From Shewanella aestuarii (GTDB taxonomy: Bacteria; Pseudomonadota; Gammaproteobacteria; Enterobacterales; Shewanellaceae), in the NCBI RefSeq assembly GCF_014647215.1, contig NZ_BMOT01000002.1, positions 62,001 through 126,000 of the forward strand: 64,000 nt of DNA. The letters are read 5' to 3'. The notes under the pieces were generated by a model. The model searched no databases. It saw only the letters and a list, made by a program, of their open reading frames with translations, and was not told where the DNA came from. The position numbers were made by a program, and so were the translations under genes. Position 1 is the first letter of the stretch; each line of letters starts with the position of its first letter. Of this stretch, positions 16,887-24,658 are shown piece after piece.

Positions 16887-18872
16887 ATGATGAACAAGAT
16901 GAATGTATGTAAAATTGCATTTCTCATTGCGACGGCAATGGGAGTTGTTGCTTGCGGAAGTGATGGTAAAGATGGCGCACCAGGAGAGCCTGGTAAACCC
17001 GGAGAGCCAGGACCAGGTCCAGTGCCTCCTGTGGTGGAAACATCCACAATCACTAATGTGGAAATGATTAACCACATGGTTGAAGAAGGTAAGTTGACGA
17101 TTGAGTTTGCGATTACTAACGAAGATGGCATAGCGATAGCTGGATTAAAAGATGCCTCTGTTTACCTTGCCGCTATGACTGAACAAGGTATTCAGCGCAG
17201 CCGTGATGGCAGTGTCGGTGGTAATGCCACGGTTGGCGGTGACAAACCAACAGAAGGCGCTTCATTGGAAATGTTAGATAATGGCAATTATCAATTTGTC
17301 GCGCCAATGGCTGCGGTACAAGCAGACACAGAAGGGTTGATCCGTTTACAAGTGGGCGGCGGTGAAATTGCTAAATCACCTTATATCATCATTGATAAGC
17401 CTGAAATGACCCATACTAGTACCACTGAAACCTGCTATTCATGCCACGTTGATTATGCCACGTCAGATATTCGACACAGTGGATATGTCGCATTAAATAC
17501 TGATGGCGAAGTGGATTTTGTTGGCGGCTGTATGGTGTGTCACAACAATGTCCCGCGCGATATTGCTGAAGATGGTTCATCTTTAAACACAGGTGGCTAT
17601 GCTAAAAACACCATGCAGAAGTTGGGTCACATCAATCACCAAAAATTTGAAAAAGATTTCACCCCAGTTAATTGTTATACCTGTCACGCTGAACCTGTAA
17701 TGAACACTAATCTTGCTGGTAATGGTTGTACTGACTGTCACAGTGTTGAAGGTGCTAAGTTTGATCGCGTAATGAGTGCGACCAGTAGCGGTTTTGATGC
17801 CCGTGATTTCCATGCGCAAAAGAGTGGTTTAGCTAATTTAAAAGCCATGCGAAATGGTTACTCTGCTGAAACATCGGTCCCGTTTAAAGATGAAAACGGT
17901 GTTTGGTGTACCACAATGGCGTTATTTAAGCTTGATGGTGATACCAAAACTCCTGTGCATATTGGCGATAACTATAGCCATGATTTAACCAGTCATCATC
18001 CAGATACTCCGATTGTATACGCCGGTGCTTATTTGCATGGCTACTACAATAACTCAGTAGTCGGTCGCTTTGCTGGCCATGGAAAAGATGAGATTAAAAC
18101 CGATAATGCCGACGGTACGCGGACGCATTGTTTCCCATCGCCATCTGCAGGTTTTGATGCTGCAGATATTATGGCTTCAGCACGAATTTCGCTAAGCTAT
18201 GATGGTTGGACAGATAATGACGGTAAAGAGTCGTTATCATTTACGGCTTACTCAGATGCAATCAACCAAAGCAGCAGTGAAGAAGTGCCATATGAGCGCC
18301 GCCTAGCGGTTACCAATGATAGTTGTACAACCTGCCATAATAGCGAAACTAACTACCATAAAAATGGTGCGTATAACGATGGCGGTGTCGACTGTGTAGC
18401 CTGTCACAACAATGGCCAAGACAGAAGCGCGAAAAACTCTGCACCAGGCTTTGGCCCTATGGTACATAGCATGCACTGGGGAATTGGCAACGCACTTTCA
18501 GGTGCTAAAAAAGATCAGGATGGTAATAACATTGCTAACTCAGCTGATAGTTTAAATGCGGACAATTGTGTATCGTGTCATGCTGAAGGTGTTGATTTGA
18601 ATGCAATTCCTAATCAATATATTCGAGCTAAAGCATTTAACAATGGTGACCAAACCAAAATGGCTAGCCCAATCACAGCTAACTGTTTTGCTTGTCATAG
18701 CGATGCACAAGCCTTGAACCATATGCAACAAAATGGTGGCGAGATTAGTGCTGAAAAAGGTAATGGCAACGACGGTACTTGGTTTACTCAACCAACAAGC
18801 GAATCTTGTGCAACTTGTCACGCTGAAGGCAAATCATTCGGTATTGAGAAGTTCCATAATTTCCAACGTTAA
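16887..18872 (+). CDS. OmcA/MtrC-family multiheme c-type cytochrome lipoprotein (nine CXXCH)
   Basis: An outer-membrane or surface multiheme cytochrome of 661 residues. The signal peptide ends at a lipobox (GVVAC, Cys23), followed by a collagen-like Gly-X-Pro stretch (GEPGKPGEPGPGP) and a beta-rich domain (about 50-170). Nine CXXCH heme motifs follow, four between residue 183 and about 285 and five between about 480 and 650. Described OmcA/MtrC/MtrF proteins have ten, so one heme of the first cluster is absent here. No mtrAB-like porin module is adjacent; the gene stands alone between terminators. A role in extracellular electron transfer to metals or organics is inferred from the family. Confidence 0.9.
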   Translation: MMNKMNVCKIAFLIATAMGVVACGSDGKDGAPGEPGKPGEPGPGPVPPVVETSTITNVEMINHMVEEGKLTIEFAITNEDGIAIAGLKDASVYLAAMTEQGIQRSRDGSVGGNATVGGDKPTEGASLEMLDNGNYQFVAPMAAVQADTEGLIRLQVGGGEIAKSPYIIIDKPEMTHTSTTETCYSCHVDYATSDIRHSGYVALNTDGEVDFVGGCMVCHNNVPRDIAEDGSSLNTGGYAKNTMQKLGHINHQKFEKDFTPVNCYTCHAEPVMNTNLAGNGCTDCHSVEGAKFDRVMSATSSGFDARDFHAQKSGLANLKAMRNGYSAETSVPFKDENGVWCTTMALFKLDGDTKTPVHIGDNYSHDLTSHHPDTPIVYAGAYLHGYYNNSVVGRFAGHGKDEIKTDNADGTRTHCFPSPSAGFDAADIMASARISLSYDGWTDNDGKESLSFTAYSDAINQSSSEEVPYERRLAVTNDSCTTCHNSETNYHKNGAYNDGGVDCVACHNNGQDRSAKNSAPGFGPMVHSMHWGIGNALSGAKKDQDGNNIANSADSLNADNCVSCHAEGVDLNAIPNQYIRAKAFNNGDQTKMASPITANCFACHSDAQALNHMQQNGGEISAEKGNGNDGTWFTQPTSESCATCHAEGKSFGIEKFHNFQR

Positions 18873-18935
18873 TCACTGCAATTAAACTATCTTAACTGTT
18901 TGTGACGACAGAGTAAGATATACAGTTAAAGCAGT

Positions 18936-18965
18936 AATGGGAGCTTAATCGGCTCCCATTTTTTT
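18936..18965 (+). terminator. Terminator of the cytochrome gene
   Basis: AATGGGAGC (18936-18944) and GCTCCCATT (18952-18960) form a perfect 9-bp stem followed by TTTTT. Confidence 0.9.
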
Positions 18966-19235
18966 GCTTTACTCACGCTATTTGGGATTGCCTGATTAGG
19001 TTTGTCCGAAGGTGTTAATAAGTTGATTTTGCATTGGGGCAATCTATCGTTTTAGATTAAACACCTACCCGCGGCCTAGCGCTCGGTTTGCTAACGCTGC
19101 CAGACAAGAGTTGTGCTCTTGAAGATAAAGTGCCCAATAACACTGTGGGGGATTGTTAACGGATGATTGAGACGTTAATGATCGCCTCAGAAAGAGAGCT
19201 TTAAACCTAAGGTAAAAGTGTACAGTCAAAAACAA

Positions 19236-19260
19236 AAATACCGAGCAATGCTCGGTATTT
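19236..19260 (-). terminator. Terminator of the 41-residue gene
   Basis: AAATACCGAGC (19236-19246) pairs with GCTCGGTATTT (19250-19260) around a 3-base loop. On the minus strand a T-rich run follows, just past the stop of the small basic protein gene. Confidence 0.85.
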
Positions 19261-19285
19261 ATTTCAGTATCGGCCTAAAGATAAA

Positions 19286-19411
19286 TTATTTTGCTTTAGA
19301 TACGATAGAAGATTGTGGCGCCTTTTTAGCTTGTTTAGCTGCACGTTTTTCTTTTAACGACAGTTGTGGCTGTTTTTTGGCTTCTTTAGAATTATTACGT
19401 TCTTTACTCAT
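19286..19411 (-). CDS. 41-residue highly basic small protein
   Basis: A short gene hidden opposite a longer spurious plus-strand frame. The product begins MSKERNNSKEAKKQ and continues with LSLKEKRAAKQAKK. It is rich in Lys, Ala and Gln, has no membrane segment, and about a third of its residues are basic. A clear GGGAG lies 7 bases before the ATG at 19411 and a strong terminator follows the stop, which together make it a credible gene. I recall similar short basic proteins in related marine gammaproteobacteria but cannot name the family. Nucleic-acid or ribosome association would be a guess from charge. Confidence 0.75.
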   Translation of the reverse strand: MSKERNNSKEAKKQPQLSLKEKRAAKQAKKAPQSSIVSKAK

Positions 19412-19674
19412 GTTGCACTCCCAAAAATGTAAGGGTTTACGGTTACGAAATAATTTAAACAGAATGAGGGTTTTCGTTTAACCCAATTCGTAAAAGCAGC
19501 GTAGCACTAATTGGCAAAATTTGAGCTAGGATCGCGATAGAATATTTTAGTCTAGGATTAGCTTAATATGTGCTATCACATTGGCATAGAAAAGCATGTC
19601 CACAGCGCATAGACACTGATGCAGTAACAAGTGCTACAATGCGCCTGAATTTATTACATAAAAAGGAGTCTGTA

Positions 19675-20127
19675 GTGATTTGGCGTACATTGAAGTTTGA
19701 CCAACTAACACGTGATGAACTCTATGAAATACTCAAATTACGGGTTGATGTGTTTGTGGTAGAGCAAAATTGTCCTTACCCTGAACTGGATGAAAAAGAT
19801 CGTCATCCGCAAACCTTGCATCAGGTTGCCGAAGACCGAGACGGCCAGCTCGTGGCTTATTGCCGAATTTTGCCTCCAGGGTTAAGTTATCCTCAAGCTA
19901 GCATTGGTCGAGTTGTGGTTGCACCAAGCCATCGTGGCCAAGGTTTAGCTGAGCCGCTCATGCAACAAGCATTAAAAAAGGCCTTGGCCAACTGGCCAGA
20001 CGCGGGCATACAAATTGGCGCGCAAGAACAGCTGCAGAAATTTTATCAGCGCCTTGGGTTTATTAATCATTCCAAGGTGTATTTAGAAGATGGCATCCCC
20101 CATGTCGATATGATGTATCAATGTTAA
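19675..20127 (+). CDS. elaA: ElaA-family GNAT acetyltransferase
   Basis: A 150-residue acetyltransferase resembling Escherichia coli ElaA. The GTG at 19675 is chosen because AAGGAG lies six bases upstream and ElaA homologues begin at this point; the open frame extends to 19570 without support. Family strings include LRVDVFVVEQNCPYPELD, IGRVVVAPSHRGQGLAEPLM (the acetyl-CoA motif), and FYQRLGFINHSKVYLEDGIPH. The physiological substrate of ElaA is not established. The next gene starts 10 bp downstream, so the two are probably co-transcribed. Confidence 0.92.
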   Translation: MIWRTLKFDQLTRDELYEILKLRVDVFVVEQNCPYPELDEKDRHPQTLHQVAEDRDGQLVAYCRILPPGLSYPQASIGRVVVAPSHRGQGLAEPLMQQALKKALANWPDAGIQIGAQEQLQKFYQRLGFINHSKVYLEDGIPHVDMMYQC

Positions 20128-20137
20128 GGAAGTAGTA

Positions 20138-20455
20138 ATGTCGGATTATGTAATCAATAACACTCAGTTAGTTTGTGTGGCACAATTTGTGGCGAAAGCA
20201 GGTAAGCGAGATGCACTAGTGGCTGCGCTGGTCAGTTTAATTGCTGACACACGTAAAGAACCCGGTTGCATTCGTTATGAGCTCAATGTCAGTGCTGATG
20301 ATGAAAACAAAGTCGCTTTTGTGGAAAAGTTTGTTGATCGCGCTGCGTTTGATAAGCATTGTGCAAAAGAGGCTATTCAACATTATTTCCATAATGTGAT
20401 GCCAGAGCTAGTTGAGTCGCACCATGTAGAAGTGTTTCATCAGGTTATTGCTTAA
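20138..20455 (+). CDS. ABM-domain protein (putative quinol monooxygenase, YgiN-like)
   Basis: A 105-residue protein with the antibiotic-biosynthesis-monooxygenase ferredoxin-like fold. Typical strings are VAQFVAKAGKRDALVAALVSLIADTRKEPGCIRYEL, AFVEKFVDRAAFDKHC, and a final strand VEVFHQVI. Relatives such as YgiN oxidise quinols or detoxify small aromatics as dimers. It directly follows elaA with an AAGGA-like site and is followed by a strong terminator, so it ends the operon. The substrate is unknown. Confidence 0.85.
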   Translation: MSDYVINNTQLVCVAQFVAKAGKRDALVAALVSLIADTRKEPGCIRYELNVSADDENKVAFVEKFVDRAAFDKHCAKEAIQHYFHNVMPELVESHHVEVFHQVIA

Positions 20456-20471
20456 CTCATTAAAAATATCT

Positions 20472-20495
20472 AAAAGAGTGCAACCGCACTCTTTT
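20472..20495 (+). terminator. Terminator of the elaA operon
   Basis: AAAAGAGTGC (20472-20481) and GCACTCTTTT (20486-20495) form a perfect 10-bp stem around AACC, with further T residues downstream. It could also work on the minus strand for the 84-residue protein gene. Confidence 0.9.
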
Positions 20496-20508
20496 TTAAG
20501 CCATATTT

Positions 20509-20763
20509 TTACTCGCTTTGGCGCAGTGTAATTTGATGTTGTAAAGTGAGTGAACCATTGGGATCAACAACAGCAATATCATCGTTTTGCGCTATAACAG
20601 CCAAAGGTCCATTAGCGGTTTTACGCACAAACAGCAGCCGATAGCCATAGCGATGTAAATCATACAATGCGATTTTTTGTTCGGCAGAAGTGTTTTCCCA
20701 ATGCTCAATATTGGAAAGCGGAGGCAGACGTTGTTCTTGGAATTGATAGGAAGCGACATCCAT
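20509..20763 (-). CDS. 84-residue protein of unknown function, paralogue A
   Basis: A soluble protein of 84 residues with no signal peptide or membrane segment. It shares the core EHWE-x3-SAEQK-x-ALYDLHR-x-GYRLLFVR, then GP-x-AV and DDIAV, with the gene at 20929-21183, which has exactly the same length. Both lie on the minus strand 165 bp apart, so this is a tandem duplication with clear divergence in the N-terminal 17 residues and the C-terminal 15. The composition (Leu/Arg-rich helix followed by short strands) suggests a small alpha/beta fold. I do not recognise the family. Confidence 0.75.
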   Translation of the reverse strand: MDVASYQFQEQRLPPLSNIEHWENTSAEQKIALYDLHRYGYRLLFVRKTANGPLAVIAQNDDIAVVDPNGSLTLQHQITLRQSE

Positions 20764-20928
20764 GTTGATATACCTATTGTGTGTTAAAACTTGAAATCCA
20801 TTTCAATGCTTAATCTAACACAGTGTTATTGTTTATCTTATTGTTTTTATGCTTTCTGTGAGAAATATCAATATTCAACCTATAGGGCTGAAATAGTGAA
20901 TATTTTTATTGATTAATGGCGATATAAT

Positions 20929-21183
20929 TTAGTGAGTATGACGTAGCGTTATTTTAGGGCGTAAATCAACTTCACCATCGTGATATATCACGGCAATATC
21001 ATCTTGTTGGCAAACAACAGCTATTGGACCTTTTAAGCTGTGTCTTACAAACAACAAGCGGTAACCAAAACGATGCAAATCATAAAGAGCAAGCTTTTGC
21101 TCTGCGCTGGCTTGTTCCCAATGCTCGCTATTCGCTATTGAATGACCGCGACGCTCACTGATATCAAGTGCTGTTTGATCCAT
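20929..21183 (-). CDS. 84-residue protein of unknown function, paralogue B
   Basis: The second member of the tandem pair. The ATG at 21183 is preferred to one five codons upstream because GAGAGG precedes it at good spacing and the length then equals that of paralogue A. The conserved block is SEHWEQASAEQKLALYDL followed by HRFGYRLLFVR and QQDDIAVI. The middle of the two proteins is almost identical while the ends differ, as expected for two diverged copies kept by selection. The 165-bp spacer suggests each has its own promoter. Function unknown. Confidence 0.75.
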   Translation of the reverse strand: MDQTALDISERRGHSIANSEHWEQASAEQKLALYDLHRFGYRLLFVRHSLKGPIAVVCQQDDIAVIYHDGEVDLRPKITLRHTH

Positions 21184-21373
21184 TCTAATACCTCTCATTC
21201 AGGCTATCGAATATTGTGATTATTTAGTTAGCTAAATACATTGGTAAAGTGTTTTTTTGTCAATATAACAACAATTTGAAGCAATGGTAGTACTTTTTAA
21301 TCTTGGCCTAGTCATTTACACTGTCAACCGAGACATAACATTATAATTTGACTCATTAGAGAAGGATGTGATC

Positions 21374-22252
21374 TTGTTAAAATATATCGAACCTGTGTTT
21401 AGACCTCCTTCAGAGTGGAAGTCGTTAATTTTGCAGGTTACTAATGGATGCAGTTGGAATAATTGTAGTTTTTGCGATATGTATACCCAGCCGCAAAAAC
21501 AATTCCGTGCCCAAAAGGTCGACAGTATTGAGCAAGATATCCTTGTTGCCGCTGCATCTGGTTATCCCATTAGTCGAGTATTTCTTGCCGATGGTGATGC
21601 CATGAGTTTGCCCTTTAATCGATTAAAAGCGATTTGTGAGTTAATCAATACCCATTTGCCATCGGTGACTCGGATCAGTAGTTATTGTTTGCCTCGCAAT
21701 TTAAAAAACAAAACCGTTGAACAGTTAGCAGAGCTTCGCCAAATGGGCTTGTCTTTATTATATATCGGCTGTGAAAGTGGCGACGATGAAGTACTTACTC
21801 GAATTCAAAAAGGTGAAAGCTACCAGTCGTCACTTGCGGCATTAACTAAGATTAAGCAGGCAGGTATCAAGTCATCGGTGATGATTTTAATGGGCTTAGG
21901 CGGGACTAAAGTCTCGACACAACATGCTATCGCATCAGCCAAATTAATGAACGCCGCTCAGCCGGAATATTTGTCGACACTGGTAGTGACATTGCCGCTA
22001 GGAACCGCGCGAATGGACGCGGCATTTGATGGCAAGTTTGAACTCCCTAATCAGCACGGGTTATTAGTTGAAATGCAAACACTACTCAGCCATCTTGAAC
22101 TGGATAAAACCATCTTTAGATCCGATCATGCCTCTAATTATCTGGTGTTAAAAGGTGTGTTAGGTAAAGATAAACCACAATTGTTGGCTCAAGTGACTCA
22201 GGCATTACAAGGTATGGTGCCATTAAGGCAGGAATGGCAGCGCGGCCTATAA
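21374..22252 (+). CDS. Radical SAM protein with CX4CX2C cluster motif
   Basis: An iron-sulfur enzyme of about 292 residues. The cluster motif reads GCSWNNCSFC, that is Cys-x4-Cys-x2-Cys rather than the usual Cys-x3-Cys-x2-Cys; related radical SAM proteins with a GCSxNxCTFC motif share it. A half TIM barrel follows, with strings such as FLADGDAM, LLYIGCESGDDEVL and ILMGLGG for SAM binding. A TTG at 21374 has AGAAGGA seven bases upstream and fits best; a GTG at 21368 is too close to that site. The reaction is unknown and the gene seems to be transcribed with or before the downstream GNAT gene. Confidence 0.85.
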   Translation: MLKYIEPVFRPPSEWKSLILQVTNGCSWNNCSFCDMYTQPQKQFRAQKVDSIEQDILVAAASGYPISRVFLADGDAMSLPFNRLKAICELINTHLPSVTRISSYCLPRNLKNKTVEQLAELRQMGLSLLYIGCESGDDEVLTRIQKGESYQSSLAALTKIKQAGIKSSVMILMGLGGTKVSTQHAIASAKLMNAAQPEYLSTLVVTLPLGTARMDAAFDGKFELPNQHGLLVEMQTLLSHLELDKTIFRSDHASNYLVLKGVLGKDKPQLLAQVTQALQGMVPLRQEWQRGL

Positions 22253-22326
22253 GTGCGATTAATATCCTATTTTTGTCGTAGCTAAGACACTGACGATTAA
22301 AGCAAAGTAAAGGAAGCGTGCAATAA

Positions 22327-22782
22327 ATGGAAATACGTGTTGATGATTTATTGGGGCCAGAAATAGTCATGCTACTCAATGAGCATTTAGAGGATATGTA
22401 TGCAACTTCGCCGCCAGAGTCGGTCCATGCTCTTGACCTGTCAAAATTACGCCAACCCGAGATCACGTTTTGGACGGTATGGGATAATGGCCAATTAGCA
22501 GCTTGTGGTGGGATAAAGCAATTAACAACCACTCATGCCGAGATAAAGTCTATGCGCGTAGCTAATGCCCATAGACGAAAAGGCGTTGCTGCTAAACTAT
22601 TACAACACATACTGGACTTTGCGCAGACCAAGGGTTACCAAAAAATCAGTTTAGAAACTGGTACTATGGATTTCTTCGCCCCCGCAAGGCAGCTTTATAG
22701 TCGTTTTGGTTTTCAGGAAGGAGATACATTTGCTGACTACCCCATAGACCCAAATAGTATGTTTATGCACAAAATTTTGTGA
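22327..22782 (+). CDS. GNAT-family N-acetyltransferase
   Basis: A 151-residue acetyltransferase. Acetyl-CoA motif A appears as EIKSMRVANAHRRKGVAAKLLQ, followed by the helix and strand of motif B with LYSRFGFQEG near the C-terminus. The overall plan resembles the YsnE/YesJ type of small GNAT enzymes. It starts 74 bp after the radical SAM gene on the same strand with AAGGAAG upstream. The substrate is unknown. Confidence 0.85.
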   Translation: MEIRVDDLLGPEIVMLLNEHLEDMYATSPPESVHALDLSKLRQPEITFWTVWDNGQLAACGGIKQLTTTHAEIKSMRVANAHRRKGVAAKLLQHILDFAQTKGYQKISLETGTMDFFAPARQLYSRFGFQEGDTFADYPIDPNSMFMHKIL

Positions 22783-22865
22783 CTCTGATATTGATACTCA
22801 ACATCTTCTAGCAGAGTCACATTTGTGTAATTAAATTGGCCAATAAACGCCATTGCAATGATTGA

Positions 22866-23066
22866 TTATTCAACCGCTTCATCTTCAAAAATATCTTCAA
22901 TGGTGAGACCGAATAATCGTGCGGCTTTAAACGCTAAAGGTAAGCTTGGGTCAAACTTGCCTTTTTCTATTGCATTAATGGTTTGTCGTGACACATTTAA
23001 TAAATCAGCCAATTGTGCTTGGGTTAAGTCACGTTCAGCACGTAATACTTTTAAGCGATTTTTCAT
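22866..23066 (-). CDS. Small Xre-family helix-turn-helix regulator
   Basis: A 66-residue DNA-binding protein that is almost entirely one Cro/C1-type HTH domain: LKVLRAERDLTQAQLADLL is the first helix pair and NVSRQTINAIEKGKFDPSL the recognition helix region. Its start overlaps the stop of the upstream membrane-protein gene by four bases (ATGA), so the two are translationally coupled. Pairs of a YozG/YgzD-like mini-regulator and a small multi-span membrane protein are common in bacteria, but their output is generally unknown. It could bind the palindrome at 23519-23534. Confidence 0.9.
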   Translation of the reverse strand: MKNRLKVLRAERDLTQAQLADLLNVSRQTINAIEKGKFDPSLPLAFKAARLFGLTIEDIFEDEAVE

Positions 23067-23485
23067 TGGTACTTCCTATTGCCTAAAATAATGCCAATCA
23101 TGTAAGTCAGTGCCATAACGATAATAAGGTGGGAGATCTCGGCATGACTGCTGATAAGTCCGGTTGTGTCTAATGTTGAATAACTAATACCCACAATTAA
23201 TCCAATGCCCAAGCTTAATCCCATCGCGTTAAGTTGTATTTTTTGCTGTAACTCATCTAAGTCGATTAAGTGCTGTTTATTGACCATGATCATCATGATC
23301 CCGACCAGAAAGTTTATCCCAATAGCTATTGCGGTGATGAGCTCATTTTGTTGCCAGATAAATTTATCACCAAAGGTAGCTAGGGCTAATGAAATAACCC
23401 AGGCCGCAGTCCATTTGGCTAAGCGCTTAGTGTTAAGGTTATTGCGTTGTTTCCAGTTTGTATTAGTGGATTCTGGTGATGTCAT
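23063..23485 (-). CDS. Four-span membrane protein partner of the Xre regulator
   Basis: A 140-residue inner-membrane protein with four predicted spans (about 25-44, 49-67, 88-105 and 118-134) and a polar N-terminus. It is the first gene of a two-gene operon; AAGGAG precedes its ATG. The arrangement suggests that the membrane protein may sense or sequester the regulator, but this is only inferred from the coupling. I do not recognise a named family. Confidence 0.8.
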   Translation of the reverse strand: MTSPESTNTNWKQRNNLNTKRLAKWTAAWVISLALATFGDKFIWQQNELITAIAIGINFLVGIMMIMVNKQHLIDLDELQQKIQLNAMGLSLGIGLIVGISYSTLDTTGLISSHAEISHLIIVMALTYMIGIILGNRKYQ

Positions 23486-23518
23486 TTCACACTCCTTTTT
23501 AAGTTAACTTGTCTTTAT

Positions 23519-23534
23519 GTAAAGTAAGCTTTAC
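23519..23534. promoter_or_regulatory. Candidate operator of the Xre/membrane-protein operon
   Basis: GTAAAG-TAAG-CTTTAC is a 16-bp dyad with perfect 6-bp arms, 34 bp upstream of the first gene of the operon. Its position fits autorepression by the small Xre regulator. Confidence 0.4.
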
Positions 23535-23622
23535 CTAAAGGTGCGCTAACTAAGAAGTTGTGTCAAGCTTTAATGACTTTTTGTCGTGTTTTTAAGTCTT
23601 ATTATTTTCAGCAAAGGTAAAA

Positions 23623-23640
23623 GACCGCTTTAAAGCGGTC
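23623..23640 (-). terminator. Terminator of the mscS-like gene
   Basis: An 18-bp perfect palindrome GACCGCTT-TA-AAGCGGTC lies 12 bp past the mscS-like stop and is followed on the minus strand by TTTTAC. Confidence 0.75.
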
Positions 23641-23652
23641 GTACGCCAGAGA

Positions 23653-24486
23653 TTAATGCTGAATTTGAATCTCTTTAACGGGGCAGGGAATATCAATATT
23701 AGCTTGTTTTAAAGCTAAAATAACAAACTGATTAATCTCATATTTAGCTTGAAAATAGTGGGCTGTGGGCACCCAGTATCGGATACCCATTTCCATGCCT
23801 ATGCTATTGAAACCATTAATGCCCACTAAAGGTTTTTGCTGTTTATTGAGCTTGTCTGATTGCATAATGGCTTGTTCAATAATGGTAATCACAGCGCTAG
23901 GATCGGCCTGATAGTCGATATTCAAGGTGTTTTCTACTAATTTGTATTCAAATGAGTTATGCAAAATTTCGCCGATGATATGTTTATTCGGAATGCTAAT
24001 TTGCTCGCCCTCTTCATTTGATAGTATGGTTAACCCTAATTTTATCTGTGAAACTACGCCACTGACGCCTTGCACTTCTATGGTATTTCCTACGACAAAA
24101 GGCCGAGTGACAATAATGGTGACGCCAGCAGCATAGTTTGACAACATCCCCTGCAATGCCAGACCTGCACCAAGAGAGGCCGCGCCAATTGCAGCGACCA
24201 TAGGGGTGACACTGATCCCCAATTTACCTAAGCAGATCACAGCGACCATAATGATGATTATGATCCGCACCAAGTTTGAAGTGAAATTGCTTAAGGTGAT
24301 ATCAATGTTATGTTTTTCAAATTGATGGGTAACAAAATTGGCGGACTTACTCGCTACCCATAGGCCTAATAAAAATATCAGTAAGGCACCGATGAGTTGA
24401 AAACTGTATTGCACCAAAAATTCAGTGATAAGGTTGTAGGCGCTTTGAAGTTGGGCGAGTTCTTGATCTAAACTTGGCTGGTCCAT
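23653..24486 (-). CDS. mscS: Small-conductance mechanosensitive channel
   Basis: An inner-membrane channel of 277 residues (Escherichia coli MscS has 286) that opens under membrane tension and releases solutes after hypo-osmotic shock. Three N-terminal spans are visible, the third being the pore helix with the typical GAASLGAGLALQGMLSNYAA. The beta domain follows with FVVGNTIEVQGVSGVV and ISIPNKHIIGEILHN, and the C-terminal alpha/beta domain closes the cytoplasmic cage. It is transcribed alone. Several MscS paralogues usually exist per genome, so the symbol is by family. Confidence 0.92.
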   Translation of the reverse strand: MDQPSLDQELAQLQSAYNLITEFLVQYSFQLIGALLIFLLGLWVASKSANFVTHQFEKHNIDITLSNFTSNLVRIIIIIMVAVICLGKLGISVTPMVAAIGAASLGAGLALQGMLSNYAAGVTIIVTRPFVVGNTIEVQGVSGVVSQIKLGLTILSNEEGEQISIPNKHIIGEILHNSFEYKLVENTLNIDYQADPSAVITIIEQAIMQSDKLNKQQKPLVGINGFNSIGMEMGIRYWVPTAHYFQAKYEINQFVILALKQANIDIPCPVKEIQIQH

Positions 24487-24658
24487 TTGCTATCCCTTTT
24501 AAAACAGAACAATATTTGTGACAAGGCGTTAAGGCACTTTTGTGAACCATAGCATAACAAGGTGATCCATTTTATAAAAAGACATCTTAAGGGCGCACAT
24601 TTCAGATAGGTTTCATATTATGTTGATAGCTTGCTGAAAACACCTTTTGGAGAAACCA

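Larger units (their letters stand above)
18873..19285. other. Gene-free stretch between cytochrome and small basic gene
   Basis: Two terminators, one for each flanking gene, bound about 270 bp in which I see no gene. The stretch around 19060-19110 is locally G+C richer than its surroundings, without a clear structure. Confidence 0.5.

Noticed and set aside
16724-16912. 62-codon plus-strand frame with a hydrophobic segment before the cytochrome gene
   Set aside because: It has no ribosome binding site and runs into the cytochrome start. A+T-rich DNA gives hydrophobic codons by chance.
19218-19481. 87-codon plus-strand frame
   Set aside because: It is the shadow of the 41-residue minus-strand gene and crosses that gene's terminator hairpin.
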